A stretch of 64,000 bases of DNA from Bacteroides nordii WAL 11050 = JCM 12987 (GCA_000613465.1 BAJA01000022.1:1-64000), one strand, 5' to 3'; positions 8,565-18,983 are shown, counted from the stretch's first letter. Numbers and translations are program-made. Notes: a model not told the origin generated them from the letters alone.

Positions 8565-11500
8565 ATGCAGGATTTCGTTCACTTACATGTTCATACCCAA
8601 TATTCTCTATTAGATGGTCAGGCCAGCGTTAGTGCTTTGGTAGATAAAGCCATGAAAAATGGGATGAAGGGAATTGCCGTAACCGATCATGGAAATATGT
8701 TCGGTATCAAGGAGTTTACTAATTATGTCAATAAGAAAAATGGTGGACCGAAGGGGGAGATAAAGGATCAGAAAAAACGTATTTCCGCTATTGAATCCGG
8801 TAAAGTGGAATGTGAAGACAAGGAGGCCGAAATAGCGATCTGTAAAGCTAAAATAGCTGAAGCTGAGGCCAAACTGTTTAAGCCCATCATTGGTTGTGAG
8901 ATGTATGTGGCCCGTCGCACGATGGATAAAAAAGAGGGAAAGCCGGATCAGAGTGGTTACCACCTGATAGTATTGGCAAAGAATGAAAAGGGCTATCATA
9001 ACCTTATTAAGTTGGTATCGCATGCATGGACTGACGGATATTATATGCGTCCACGTACCGACCGGAATGAGTTGGAGAAATATCACGAAGGTTTGATTGT
9101 CTGTTCGGCCTGTTTGGGTGGGGAGGTGCCTAAAAAGATAACACAAGGTCTGTTGGATGAAGCTGAGGAAGCCATCCAATGGTACAAGAACCTTTTTGGA
9201 GAAGATTATTATCTGGAGCTTCAACGCCATAAGGCTACTGTCCCTCGCGCCAATCATGAAGCGTATCCATTGCAGGTGAATGTAAACAGTCATCTCATCG
9301 AATATTCTAAAAAATATAATGTGAAGCTGATCTGCTCTAACGATGTTCACTTTGTGGAGGAAGCACATGCAGAGGCACATGACCGTCTTATTTGTTTGAG
9401 TACGGGTAAAGATCTGGATGATCCGAAGCGTATGCTTTATACCAAGCAAGAGTGGATGAAAACGCGTGAAGAGATGAATGAGCTCTTTGCCGATGTGCCT
9501 GAGGCTTTGAGTAATACGCTTGAGATTCTTGATAAAGTAGAGTATTATTCAATAGATCATCCTCCTATTATGCCGACTTTTGCCATTCCCGAAGAGTTCG
9601 GAACAGAAGAAGGATATCGGCAGAAATATACAGAGAAAGATCTTTTCGATGAATTTACGCAGGACGAAAATGGAAATGTAGTGCTGAGTGAAGACGCAGC
9701 ACTGGATAAAATAAAGCGATTGGGGGGATACGACAAATTATATCGTATCAAACTGGAAGCGGATTATCTGAAGAAGCTAACATTTGACGGAGCAAAGAAA
9801 TTCTATGGAGAACCGTTAAGTCCGGAGATAAAAGAGCGGCTCGTGTTTGAGTTACATATTATGAAGACGATGGGTTTTCCGGGTTACTTCCTGATTGTAC
9901 AGGACTTTATTGCAGCGGGACGTAATATGGGAGTTTCTATTGGTCCGGGACGTGGATCGGCTGCCGGTTCGGCTGTAGCATATTGTTTGCAGATAACGAA
10001 GATTGACCCGATCCGGTATGACTTGCTGTTTGAGCGTTTTCTGAATCCGGATCGTATTTCACTGCCGGATATTGATATTGACTTTGATGATGACGGTCGT
10101 GGAGAAGTACTTCGTTGGGTAACAGAAAAGTATGGGCATGAGAAGGTGGCACATATCATTACATACGGTACGATGGCCACAAAGTTGGCTATTAAAGATG
10201 TAGCGCGCGTACAGAAACTTCCTTTGTCCGAATCGGACCGTCTGGCAAAGCTCGTTCCCGATAAAATCCCTGAAAAGAAATTAAACTTGCGCAATGCCAT
10301 CGATTATGTACCCGAACTGCAAGCAGCCGAGGCGTCGCCTGATCCGTTGGTGCGTGATACCTTGAAGTATGCCTTAATGCTGGAGGGTAACGTGCGCGGT
10401 ACGGGAGTACATGCTTGTGGTACGATCATCTGTCGTGATGATATCACCGATTGGGTACCGGTAAGCACCGCGGATGATAAGGAAACGGGCGAGAAGATGC
10501 TCGTAACCCAGTATGAAGGTTCGGTGATTGAAGATACCGGATTGATTAAGATGGACTTCCTGGGCTTGAAGACTTTGTCTATCATTAAGGAAGCTGTTGA
10601 GAATATCCGTTTAAGTAAGAATATTGAACTGGATATTGATACGATTTCTATAGAGGATCCTGCTACTTATAAATTATATAGTGACGGACGAACCATCGGT
10701 ACGTTCCAGTTTGAATCTGCGGGTATGCAGAAATATCTGCGTGAGCTGCAGCCTTCTACTTTTGAGGACCTGATTGCCATGAATGCTCTTTATCGTCCGG
10801 GTCCTATGGATTATATTCCTGATTTTATTGATCGTAAACACGGACGTAAACCGATTGAGTATGACATTCCTGTGATGGAGAAATACCTGAAGGATACTTA
10901 TGGTATTACTGTGTATCAGGAACAGGTGATGCTCTTGTCTCGTTTGCTGGCCGACTTTACCCGCGGTGAATCCGATGCCTTGCGTAAAGCGATGGGTAAA
11001 AAGTTACGTGATAAGCTGGATCATATGAAACCGAAGTTCATTGAAGGCGGACGGAAAAACGGACATGACCCGAAAGTCCTTGAGAAGATTTGGACCGACT
11101 GGGAAAAGTTTGCTTCGTATGCGTTTAATAAATCGCATGCTACTTGTTACTCATGGGTGGCGTATCAGACAGCTTATCTGAAAGCGAACTATCCTTCGGA
11201 ATATATGGCTGCCGTTATGAGTCGAAGTTTGTCTAACATTACTGATATCACAAAGCTGATGGATGAGTGTAAGGCGATGGGAATACAGGTACTTGGTCCG
11301 GATGTAAATGAAAGTAACCTTAAATTTACGGTAAACAGGCATGGTGATATTCGCTTTGGATTGGGAGCTGTGAAAGGAGTAGGGGAGTCTGCAGTACAAA
11401 GTATAGTGGAAGAGCGTCGGGCGAATGGCCCGTTTAAGGGGATTTTCGATTTTGTGCAGCGTGTCAATCTGAATGCTTGCAATAAGAAGAATATGGAATG

Positions 11501-12359
11501 CCTGGCACTTTCGGGTGGTTTTGATAGTTTCCCTGAACTGAAACGTGAACAGTTCTTTGCTGTAAATTCGAAAGGAGAAGTGTTCCTTGAAACGCTGATG
11601 CGCTACGGTAACCGTTATCAGGCAGATAAAGCTGCCGCGGTGAATTCATTGTTTGGTGGAGAAAATGTGATTGATATCGCTACTCCTGAGATTCTTCCTG
11701 CCGAACGTTGGGGAGATCTGGAGCGACTGAATAGAGAAAGAGATTTGGTAGGAATTTATCTTTCTGCACATCCGTTGGATGAATATACTATCGTACTTGA
11801 CCATGTCTGCAATACGCGTATGGCTGAGCTTGAAGACAAGTCTGCGCTCGTCGGCCGGGAGATAACAATGGGAGGAATAGTGACCAGTGTGCGTCGGGGG
11901 ATCAGTAAGAATGGTAATCCATATGGTATTGCCAAGATAGAAGATTACTCCGGTTCGGCAGAGTTACCGTTTTTTGGTAACGACTGGGTTACTTTCCAAG
12001 GCTATCTGGGAGAGGGAACTTTCTTGTTCATTAAAGCCCGTTGCCAACCCAAACAATGGCGTCCCGAAGAATTGGATATCAAAATCACTTCCATGGAATT
12101 GCTTCCTGATGTGAAGGAGAAACTGGTTGAAAAGATAACAATCCTTGTACCGTTGTCTGTCTTGAATTCGGCCATGGTTGCCGAATTGTCTTCATTGACA
12201 AAAGACCATCCCGGGAATACCGAGCTCTATTTTAAAGTGACGGACAGGGATGAAAAGATGCATGTTGATTTGATATCCCGTCCGGTAAAACTATCTGTAG
12301 GGAAAGAATTAATCTCTTATTTAAAAGAACGACCCGAACTTGAGTTTCGGATAAATTAA
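8565..12359 (+). CDS. dnaE: DNA polymerase III alpha subunit
   Basis: The replicative DNA polymerase catalytic subunit, 1264 residues from the chosen start. The N-terminal PHP domain begins directly at the ATG (MQDFVHLHVHTQYSLLDG, then VTDHGNMFG). The polymerase active site is PDIDIDFDDDGR near residue 500, and a C-terminal helix-hairpin-helix and OB domain follow (VGREITMGGIVTSV). The frame stays open upstream to 8463, but those residues do not belong to the family and would overlap the promoter. An insertion rich in Lys and Glu after residue about 60 (KDQKKRISAIESG) is typical of Bacteroidetes DnaE. Confidence 0.97.
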   Translation: MQDFVHLHVHTQYSLLDGQASVSALVDKAMKNGMKGIAVTDHGNMFGIKEFTNYVNKKNGGPKGEIKDQKKRISAIESGKVECEDKEAEIAICKAKIAEAEAKLFKPIIGCEMYVARRTMDKKEGKPDQSGYHLIVLAKNEKGYHNLIKLVSHAWTDGYYMRPRTDRNELEKYHEGLIVCSACLGGEVPKKITQGLLDEAEEAIQWYKNLFGEDYYLELQRHKATVPRANHEAYPLQVNVNSHLIEYSKKYNVKLICSNDVHFVEEAHAEAHDRLICLSTGKDLDDPKRMLYTKQEWMKTREEMNELFADVPEALSNTLEILDKVEYYSIDHPPIMPTFAIPEEFGTEEGYRQKYTEKDLFDEFTQDENGNVVLSEDAALDKIKRLGGYDKLYRIKLEADYLKKLTFDGAKKFYGEPLSPEIKERLVFELHIMKTMGFPGYFLIVQDFIAAGRNMGVSIGPGRGSAAGSAVAYCLQITKIDPIRYDLLFERFLNPDRISLPDIDIDFDDDGRGEVLRWVTEKYGHEKVAHIITYGTMATKLAIKDVARVQKLPLSESDRLAKLVPDKIPEKKLNLRNAIDYVPELQAAEASPDPLVRDTLKYALMLEGNVRGTGVHACGTIICRDDITDWVPVSTADDKETGEKMLVTQYEGSVIEDTGLIKMDFLGLKTLSIIKEAVENIRLSKNIELDIDTISIEDPATYKLYSDGRTIGTFQFESAGMQKYLRELQPSTFEDLIAMNALYRPGPMDYIPDFIDRKHGRKPIEYDIPVMEKYLKDTYGITVYQEQVMLLSRLLADFTRGESDALRKAMGKKLRDKLDHMKPKFIEGGRKNGHDPKVLEKIWTDWEKFASYAFNKSHATCYSWVAYQTAYLKANYPSEYMAAVMSRSLSNITDITKLMDECKAMGIQVLGPDVNESNLKFTVNRHGDIRFGLGAVKGVGESAVQSIVEERRANGPFKGIFDFVQRVNLNACNKKNMECLALSGGFDSFPELKREQFFAVNSKGEVFLETLMRYGNRYQADKAAAVNSLFGGENVIDIATPEILPAERWGDLERLNRERDLVGIYLSAHPLDEYTIVLDHVCNTRMAELEDKSALVGREITMGGIVTSVRRGISKNGNPYGIAKIEDYSGSAELPFFGNDWVTFQGYLGEGTFLFIKARCQPKQWRPEELDIKITSMELLPDVKEKLVEKITILVPLSVLNSAMVAELSSLTKDHPGNTELYFKVTDRDEKMHVDLISRPVKLSVGKELISYLKERPELEFRIN

Positions 12360-12368
12360 GTATATTTG
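12340..12368 (+). promoter_or_regulatory. Promoter of trxA
   Basis: TTG at 12340-12342 and TATATTTG at 12361-12368, 18 bases apart, make a clean -33/-7 pair. It overlaps the last codons of dnaE, so trxA can be transcribed independently with a leader of roughly 55 bases. Confidence 0.75.
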
Positions 12369-12431
12369 CACCGTAGCATTGGAGGCTATAACCTTCCGGC
12401 TACCAATTTCTAACTATTAACTTTTAAAATT

Positions 12432-12746
12432 ATGGCTTTAGCAATTACTGACAGCAACTATAAGGAAATTCTTGCAGAAGGGAAACCGGTTGTTGTTGAC
12501 TTTTGGGCCCCCTGGTGTGGTCCTTGTAAGATGGTAGGTCCTATCATCGACGAATTGGCAACAGAGTTTGAAGGACAGGTCATTATCGGCAAATGTGATG
12601 TCGATGAAAATAGTGACATGGCCGCAGAATATGGTATTCGCAATATTCCTACTGTTCTTTTCTTTAAGAACGGAGAGATTGTGGATAAGCAGGTAGGTGC
12701 TGTGGGCAAACCTGTTTTTGTAGAGAAAGTGAAGAACTTATTATAA
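12432..12746 (+). CDS. trxA: Thioredoxin
   Basis: Cytoplasmic disulfide reductase of 104 residues with the redox site WCGPC at 28-32 and the cis-proline segment RNIPTVLFFKNG. No signal peptide. It is followed after 25 bases by a small acidic protein gene on the same strand. Confidence 0.96.
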   Translation: MALAITDSNYKEILAEGKPVVVDFWAPWCGPCKMVGPIIDELATEFEGQVIIGKCDVDENSDMAAEYGIRNIPTVLFFKNGEIVDKQVGAVGKPVFVEKVKNLL

Positions 12747-12771
12747 GCTTTCAACTTAACAAATTAAGATT

Positions 12772-13107
12772 ATGGGACTGGAAGACGATTTTTTACTCGC
12801 TGATGCCGATGATGAAAAGACCATCGAGTTCATCAAAAATTATTTGCCTCAGGAATTGAAGGAAAAGTTCTCGGATGATGAGCTTTACTATTTTCTTGAC
12901 CTGATTGATGAATATTACTCAGAAAGTGGTATTCTGGATGCACAACCCGATGAAGATGGCTTTATTGACATTGATTTGGAAAAGGTGGTGGACTACATCG
13001 TGAAGGAGGCTAAAAAGGATGAAATGGGTGAATTTGATCCTGAAGAAATGCTGTTTGTAGTTCAGGGAGAAATGGAATATGGAAACTCTCTGGGACAAGT
13101 GGAGTAA
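12772..13107 (+). CDS. Small acidic conserved hypothetical protein
   Basis: A 111-residue, strongly acidic protein without cysteine: MGLEDDFLLADADDEK, then KEKFSDDELYYFLDLIDEYY, DIDLEKVVDYIVKEAKKDEM and a C-terminal FVVQGEMEYG. It looks like a soluble helical protein, and I do not recognise a named domain. Its position 25 bases after trxA suggests co-transcription, but nothing in it points to redox chemistry. Confidence 0.75.
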   Translation: MGLEDDFLLADADDEKTIEFIKNYLPQELKEKFSDDELYYFLDLIDEYYSESGILDAQPDEDGFIDIDLEKVVDYIVKEAKKDEMGEFDPEEMLFVVQGEMEYGNSLGQVE

Positions 13108-13180
13108 TTCGTCTCCGGATTTTCTACAGTGAAACCCCGTTAAAGTTCTGATAAAGCTATTAACAGATAACTTTAGAAGG

Positions 13181-13252
13181 AAACGCAGATTAACGCAAAT
13201 TATCGCAGATCAGACTTGATCTTTGCGATATATTTGCGTTAATCTGCGTTTT
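13181..13252. repeat. Long inverted repeat between convergent genes
   Basis: The arms AAACGCAGATTAACGCAAAT (13181-13200) and ATTTGCGTTAATCTGCGTTT (13232-13251) are exact reverse complements of 20 bases. The inner parts ATCGCAGATCA and TGATCTTTGCGAT extend the stem with mismatches. It sits between the hypothetical gene (+) and the RDD gene (-), so it may end transcription from both sides. The GAAACGCA / TGCGTTTC ends are shared with the dispersed repeat at 22424 and 49389. Confidence 0.85.
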
Positions 13253-13278
13253 TATGATGGCTGAGTTTACTTGTGGAG

Positions 13279-14010
13279 TTATATTTCTTCCAGTGCATAA
13301 TACTGGTAGTCTCTCAATAATGTTTGCAGGAATTTCTCGTCGTTCCCTTCCGTTTGCTTAATGGATAGCAAGGAACGAACTTTCTCTGCCAATAACCTGA
13401 CACGACGCGGGCGGTCTTTTTTGCCCGATGCCAGTGTTTTGGTTATTACATTGACCTGTTCCAGAGATAAGTCGGCTGCTGATACATACACCGGGTGATA
13501 ACCTTTGGTCAGATAATCATATTCGTCAAGGCTGACTTGTATTTTCCGGTAGTTCTTTTCTTTTATTACCATAGTGCCGGCGGCAAGGTCGCCCAGACGT
13601 TGGTGATTCTTGGTGAGCAGAATGAAAATGACCCCTAAACCTCCTGTAATCGGTAAGTCTATGGGGAATAATAACCACCGGAGTAAATAAGAGCTAAGAC
13701 TTGGTGTTGATCCATCCGCCTTGACTACCCGTATATTGAGAAGCCGTTTTCCTAAACTCTGTCCACGATTGAATATTTCACAAAGGAGCGAATAAGTAAG
13801 AATCGGCGCATAGATAATCAGGAAAAAGAAGAAAACGGAGAAACCGGAAAAGGCATGTACATTGAGGTAAGCTAACGTGAGACTAAGCCCTACTGCATAT
13901 ATAAATAAGAAGGTATAATCGATCAGCAGAGCAAGCATACGCTCGCCAAGACTCGCAGGCGTTTGGCTGATGCGTACGAACTGTCCTGTAATAATGGTGG
14001 ATTCTGCCAT
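13279..14010 (-). CDS. RDD family membrane protein
   Basis: A 243-residue protein whose N-terminal half has the RDD domain: LGERMLALLIDYTFLFIYAV with the Arg and Asp residues, a second membrane segment, then NRGQSLGKRLLNIRVV and LGDLAAGTMVIKE. The C-terminal 100 residues are soluble. The gene is transcribed away from the SpoIIM-to-DUF58 operon, with 100 bases between the starts. RDD proteins are often found beside SpoIIM and MoxR genes in bacteroidetes, so it probably belongs to the same membrane-associated system. Its transport substrate, if any, is unknown. Confidence 0.85.
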   Translation of the reverse strand: MAESTIITGQFVRISQTPASLGERMLALLIDYTFLFIYAVGLSLTLAYLNVHAFSGFSVFFFFLIIYAPILTYSLLCEIFNRGQSLGKRLLNIRVVKADGSTPSLSSYLLRWLLFPIDLPITGGLGVIFILLTKNHQRLGDLAAGTMVIKEKNYRKIQVSLDEYDYLTKGYHPVYVSAADLSLEQVNVITKTLASGKKDRPRRVRLLAEKVRSLLSIKQTEGNDEKFLQTLLRDYQYYALEEI

Positions 14011-14110
14011 TTCTTTTTAAACATTTTTGTGATTCCGTTGCAAATATATCATATTTCTCTTACTTTTGCTTCGGATTCGGACAAAACTTCTATCCGGACT
14101 CCCCTAAACA

Positions 14111-15073
14111 ATGAAAGAAGTTACGTTTATCCGCCGGAACATTGAAAAATGGAAAGAGACAGAGAAGGTTGTGGAGAAAGCTGACAAGCTTAATCCGGAC
14201 CGGCTTGCCGACGCATATACGGAACTGACTGCCGATCTGGCTTTTGCCCAGACACATTATCCTTCTTCGCGTATCACGATTTATCTTAATAATCTGGCTT
14301 CGGCCCTCCACAATGTGATCTACCGTAATAAACGGGAGAAGTGGACACGTATCATTACTTTCTGGACGCGCGAAGTGCCTCAGACTATGCACGATGCCCG
14401 TAAGGAGCTGTTGGTGTCTTTTCTTATCTTTGCTGCCAGTGTGGTTATCGGTATTATCTCTGCCTGGAATGATCCGGACTTTGTACGGCTGATACTGGGC
14501 AATGGCTATGTAGATATGACACTTGAAAACATTGCCAACGGTCAGCCGATGGCAGTATATAACGGTTCGGAAGAGATGCCGATGTTTCTGGGTATTACGC
14601 TGAACAATATCATGGTGTCTTTCAACTGCTTTGCTATGGGTTTGCTCACAAGTTTCGGTACCGGATACATGCTTCTTTCCAATGGAATCATGTTGGGAGC
14701 TTTTCAGACTTTCTTTTACGGAGAAGGGTTGTTGGCCGAATCCATGCTCGCAATCTGGTTGCATGGAACGCTTGAAATATGGGCTATTATCGTGGCGGGG
14801 GCTGCCGGGTTGGCTTTGGGAAATGGCTGGCTTTTTCCGGGGACTTACTCCCGTGCAGAGTCTTTCCGCCGTGGAGCGAAGCGGGGATTGAAAATAGTAA
14901 TAGGTACAGTTCCTGTGTTTATTATGGCGGGGTTTATCGAAGGGTTTCTCACCCGTCATACCGAGTTCCCTACAGTGTTGAGGTTAGGTATTATTCTTCT
15001 TTCACTTGCATTTATCATATTCTATTATATTTATTTACCAAACAGAAAGTCATATGGAATCACAGAAAGCTAG
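14111..15073 (+). CDS. Stage II sporulation protein M-like membrane protein
   Basis: A 320-residue protein. Residues 1-95 are soluble and helical (MKEVTFIRRNIEKWKETEK, NPDRLADAYTELTADLAF). The rest has about five membrane segments with the SpoIIM core (NNIMVSFNCFAMGLLTSFGT, LHGTLEIWAIIVAGAAGLAL). The organism does not sporulate, so the name only describes the family. It is the first gene of a six-gene operon (SpoIIM, membrane protein, DUF4129, DUF4350, MoxR, DUF58); its last 20 bases overlap the next gene. Confidence 0.9.
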   Translation: MKEVTFIRRNIEKWKETEKVVEKADKLNPDRLADAYTELTADLAFAQTHYPSSRITIYLNNLASALHNVIYRNKREKWTRIITFWTREVPQTMHDARKELLVSFLIFAASVVIGIISAWNDPDFVRLILGNGYVDMTLENIANGQPMAVYNGSEEMPMFLGITLNNIMVSFNCFAMGLLTSFGTGYMLLSNGIMLGAFQTFFYGEGLLAESMLAIWLHGTLEIWAIIVAGAAGLALGNGWLFPGTYSRAESFRRGAKRGLKIVIGTVPVFIMAGFIEGFLTRHTEFPTVLRLGIILLSLAFIIFYYIYLPNRKSYGITES

Positions 15074-15989
15074 AATTGTATTGTATGCGAAGCGTACCTT
15101 TGGAGAGAAGATGAACGCCTCGTTCGATTTTATAAAGGAGAACTGGAAGCCTTTGTTTAAGTTTACAACTTACCTTCTATTGCCTTTATGCCTTGTGCAG
15201 GCGTTGAGTTTGAATAGCCTGATGGGCAGTACCATGAGCCTTTCCTCTAACATACAGGCTGGTAGCAGTAATCCGTTAGCTATATTCGGGGCTATGTTTT
15301 GGGTAAATTACGGAGTAACCATTCTTTGTTATATGATTGGTGTGATTCTGCTTACCGCACTGGTTTATACATTGATGAGGACTTACAATGAGCGCGAAGA
15401 ACGCCTCGAAGGTATTACTCTTTCTGCCTTGCGTCCTTTACTGATGAAGAATATGGGCAGGATGCTGAAGCTGACTTTATTCTTTTTCATGTTGTACCTT
15501 GTTACTTTGGCAATAATAATAGGGCTGGTTGTATTGACTCCATTTACTTTGATCATCACGATCCCTTTGTTGGTAGCTTGTGGTATTCCCATGGGACTGT
15601 TTGCTGCGATCTATCTGTTTGAAAACGTGAGTATCGTAACAGCTTTCCAAAAGACGTTTCGTTTAGGGTTTGCCACTTGGGGAGGAGTCTTTCTCATCAT
15701 GTTGATTATGAGTTTCATTGCCAGTATTCTGCAAGGTATTACTATGTTACCCTGGTATGTGGCTACGATCGTGAAATATTTCTTTGCCATGAGTGAAGGG
15801 GGCAATGTCGTTACTGTATCTCCACTCTATAGCTTTTTCCTTTATCTGTTGGGTATTTTGCAGACCTTCGGTACCTATTTGTCAATGATCTTCTCACTTA
15901 TTGGTCTGGCCTATCAGTATGGCCATGCTTCGGAAGTGGTGGATAGTGTTTCTGTAGAAGAGGATATTGATAACTTCGACAAGCTCTGA
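15054..15989 (+). CDS. Polytopic membrane protein of the SpoIIM/MoxR operon
   Basis: A 311-residue protein with a short soluble start (MESQKARIVLYAKRTFGEKM) and about six membrane segments. It resembles DUF4013-like or glycerophosphodiesterase-membrane-domain-like proteins but I cannot name a family with certainty. I chose the ATG at 15054 over one 48 bases upstream because the upstream residues lie inside the SpoIIM gene and add no sensible sequence. It overlaps SpoIIM and is followed after 10 bases by the DUF4129 gene, so the genes are translationally close. Confidence 0.7.
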   Translation: MESQKARIVLYAKRTFGEKMNASFDFIKENWKPLFKFTTYLLLPLCLVQALSLNSLMGSTMSLSSNIQAGSSNPLAIFGAMFWVNYGVTILCYMIGVILLTALVYTLMRTYNEREERLEGITLSALRPLLMKNMGRMLKLTLFFFMLYLVTLAIIIGLVVLTPFTLIITIPLLVACGIPMGLFAAIYLFENVSIVTAFQKTFRLGFATWGGVFLIMLIMSFIASILQGITMLPWYVATIVKYFFAMSEGGNVVTVSPLYSFFLYLLGILQTFGTYLSMIFSLIGLAYQYGHASEVVDSVSVEEDIDNFDKL

Positions 15990-15999
15990 TTTTCTTTGG

Positions 16000-16620
16000 A
16001 TGACTGCACCTGCCGATACTTTAGTTTATGACACCGCAACCGTTGCTATTTGGCAAAGTGGTTCTGAATACGACTATAACCGTGAATTACAGACCCCCGA
16101 AGTCGATCTGATCGGGTGGCTCAATTTGTGGTTAGGGAAGCTGTTGCAGAAAATATTTGGCAGCAAGTTTGCCGAGCAGTATACGGAGATTGTGCTGGCA
16201 GGCTTATTTATACTTATAGTACTGTTGTTGATCTGGTTCCTATACAAAAAACGTCCGGAACTCTTTATGCGTTCCGGAAAGAAGTTGGCCTACCGTGTCG
16301 AAGAGGATACCATTTACGGGATCGATTTTGAGAAGGAGATAAGTACAGCTATGCTGCGCAATGAGTACCGGGAAGCGGTGCGCTTGCTTTACCTGCAGAC
16401 ACTGAAACAATTGAGTGATGCTGAAAAGATAGATTGGCAGCCTTATAAAACCCCGACAGAATATACTTATGAATTAAAGCCGAATGCATTGCGGACTCCT
16501 TTCCGGGAACTGACCAACCGCTTCCTCCGGGTGCGGTATGGTAATTTTGAGGCAACCGAAGCACTTTTTCATGAGATGCGGACTTTGCAGAGAGAAATAG
16601 TGAAAGGAGGCGTGTCATGA
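16000..16620 (+). CDS. DUF4129 domain protein
   Basis: A 206-residue protein with one membrane segment near residues 65-85 (IVLAGLFILIVLLLIWFLY) and a cytoplasmic C-terminal DUF4129 domain (MLRNEYREAVRLLYLQTL, KTPTEYTYEL, FRELTNRFLRVRYGNF). DUF4129 is regularly found in MoxR-DUF58 operons. The start is the ATG at 16000, ten bases after the previous stop; a TTG start at 15967 would overlap the previous gene. Its last four bases overlap the next ATG (ATGA). Confidence 0.85.
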   Translation: MTAPADTLVYDTATVAIWQSGSEYDYNRELQTPEVDLIGWLNLWLGKLLQKIFGSKFAEQYTEIVLAGLFILIVLLLIWFLYKKRPELFMRSGKKLAYRVEEDTIYGIDFEKEISTAMLRNEYREAVRLLYLQTLKQLSDAEKIDWQPYKTPTEYTYELKPNALRTPFRELTNRFLRVRYGNFEATEALFHEMRTLQREIVKGGVS

Positions 16621-17941
16621 AAACCAGCCATTGGTTTACTCTTATTATAGTCGCCCTTCTGGCAATAATGTTTCTGGTAGAATACAATTTGCCTAAGAAG
16701 TTTGTCTGGAATCCTACTTTCAGCCGGAACGACTATCAACCTTTCGGATGTGCCATTTTTGATGATGTGGTGGCTGGTTCCTGGCCTAAAGACTATTACA
16801 TTAGTGACTGGACTTTCTATAACTTCGCGAATGATACGACAGGCGAACCTTTGGCAATACTTGCTGTGGCCCAGAACTTCCGCTTTACAAAAACCGACAG
16901 GAAGGCAATCATGAGTCTTGCCGAGAGAGGAAACAAAGTGATACTGGCAGCTACTGCTTTCTCTTTGTCGGATACATTGGGATATGATATGACGTACACC
17001 TGGTTCCGTCCGTCAGAACTGAAGAAGCTGTCAGTGAGTTCAATCGCCGTGATACACTTTATTGGCTGCCCGATTCTGTCAGTTCTTACCCGGAAGCGAA
17101 GTTTAAGTTCTATTCCCATCTCTGCAATGTATACTTCACAAAGTACGATTCACTTTCCATCCCGTTGGTGAGAAGAAGATGCAATGCTGTTTCCGGGGCC
17201 GGAGATTCGATCGCTTTGTCTCTTAATGACGGGATACGGAAAGCATTGAAAGATTCTTTGCCTCAATCACAGGATTCGGCACGATTGGCTGAGAATCTGC
17301 CCTGTGGTCCGGTAGCTATTCGTCGTCCGGTGGGAAAGGGAGAAATCATTCTTATTTCCACTCCCTTGCTGTTTACCAACTACGGGATGCTGGATGGAAA
17401 CAATGCCGCTTACATTTTCCGCCTGCTTTCTTTGGCAAAAGACTTGCCTTTGTATCGCACGGAAGCCTATACCAGGGCAGAATATGAACAGCAATCGCCG
17501 TTCAGGTATTTCCTCTCTCAGACGGCTCTTCGCTGGGGATTGTACCTTACCATGTTTACGATTCTGCTTTTTATGATATTCACTGCACGGCGGCGTCAAA
17601 GGCCGATACCTGTTATTCGTCGGCCGGAGAATAGGACGTTGGAGTTTACCGAGTTGATCGGTACACTCTATTTCCAGAAGAAAGGGCATGGCGACCTCAT
17701 CCGCAAGAAGTTCACTTATTTTGCTGAGGCCTTGCGGCGTGAAATACAGATAGACGTAGAAGATGATAGCAATGATACGCTCCTTTGCCGCAAGATAGCA
17801 GGCAAGACGGGACTGGAAGAGGAGAAGATTGCCAAACTGTTTGCCGGACTTCGCCCCATTGTCCGGGGAGAGCGGGAAGCTTGGGAACAAGAGATGAAAG
17901 ACTATATAGATGGTATGAATGAAATATTGAATCGGATATAA
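16617..17941 (+). CDS. DUF4350 domain protein, one frameshift near 17024
   Basis: Reading starts at MKTSHWFTLIIVALLAIMFL (membrane anchor) and runs in one frame to about 17024, then continues in another as EAVSEFNRRDTLYWLPDS through to 17941. One added base (GG for G) joins them into about 441 residues. The periplasmic part matches the DUF4350 pattern: DFYNFANDTTGE-like, then LAVAQNFRFTKTDRKAIMSL and PVGKGEIILISTPLLFTNYG. A second membrane segment near residue 300 (WGLYLTMFTILLFMIFTARR) precedes a cytoplasmic tail. It lies between DUF4129 and MoxR in the operon. The break is most likely a sequencing error. Confidence 0.85.
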
Positions 17942-17951
17942 CAGATAGATT

Positions 17952-18983
17952 ATGAATGATACGAATGAACCTTTAGCAGAAGTAACACCTCCTGCCCTTC
18001 CTTCGGAAGAAGTACAGAGCGAGGCTCCACGTACTGATCTGACCCTTTTCGGAGAGAAAATAGAAGCTCTTAAGTCACAGATTGCTTCTGTCATAGTGGG
18101 GCAGGAACATACTGTAGACTTGATACTTACAGCCATTCTTGCCAATGGGCATGTACTGATAGAAGGGGTGCCCGGTGTAGCAAAAACATTGCTTGCCCGC
18201 CTGACCGCCCGCCTGATTGATGCTGACTTTAGCCGCATTCAGTTCACTCCTGACCTTATGCCGAGCGATGTGCTGGGGACTACGGTTTTCAATATGAAAA
18301 CAAATGAGTTCGATTTTCACCGCGGCCCTGTGTTTGCCGATATGATACTTGTGGACGAAATAAACCGTGCTCCTGCCAAAACGCAATCCGCCCTCTTCGA
18401 AGTGATGGAAGAGCGTCAGGTGAGTATTGACGGCACTACTTACCGGATGGGAGAACTTTACACGATCCTCGCCACCCAGAACCCTGTGGAGCAGGAAGGA
18501 ACGTATAAGCTTCCCGAAGCCCAGCTGGACCGTTTTCTGATGAAGATAACCATGGATTATCCATCCTTGGAAGAGGAAGTCGATATCTTGGAACGTCATC
18601 ATACAAATGCCGCCTTAGTCAAGCTGGAAGATGTCCGTGCAGTAATCACCCGTGATGAACTTCTTACGCTTCGTCACCTGATGGACCGGGTATTTGTAGA
18701 TCGCACGTTGTTGCAGTATATCGCTCTTATCGTACAGCAGACCCGCACCAGTAAAGCCGTTTATCTGGGAGCTTCGCCTCGTGCTTCGGTAGCTATGCTG
18801 CAATCTTCCAAAGCCTATGCTCTGTTGCAAGGACGTGACTTCGTAACCCCGGAGGATATTAAATTTGTTGCTCCCTACGTGCTTCAGCACCGTCTTATAC
18901 TGACAGCCGAAGCAGAAATGGAGGGCTACTCTCCGGTCAAAGTAACGCAACGACTGATTGATAAGGTGGAAGTTCCGAAATAG
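17952..18983 (+). CDS. MoxR-family AAA+ ATPase
   Basis: A 343-residue AAA+ ATPase of the MoxR type, a chaperone-like ATPase often working with von Willebrand/DUF58 partner proteins. Walker A is GVPGVAKT at 72-79, Walker B ILVDEIN with D135 and E136, and sensor 1 sits in ILATQNPVEQEGTY. Its TAG stop (18981-18983) is also the first three bases of a GC-rich REP-like element. DUF58, the usual partner, is the next gene, 115 bases downstream. Confidence 0.95.
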   Translation: MNDTNEPLAEVTPPALPSEEVQSEAPRTDLTLFGEKIEALKSQIASVIVGQEHTVDLILTAILANGHVLIEGVPGVAKTLLARLTARLIDADFSRIQFTPDLMPSDVLGTTVFNMKTNEFDFHRGPVFADMILVDEINRAPAKTQSALFEVMEERQVSIDGTTYRMGELYTILATQNPVEQEGTYKLPEAQLDRFLMKITMDYPSLEEEVDILERHHTNAALVKLEDVRAVITRDELLTLRHLMDRVFVDRTLLQYIALIVQQTRTSKAVYLGASPRASVAMLQSSKAYALLQGRDFVTPEDIKFVAPYVLQHRLILTAEAEMEGYSPVKVTQRLIDKVEVPK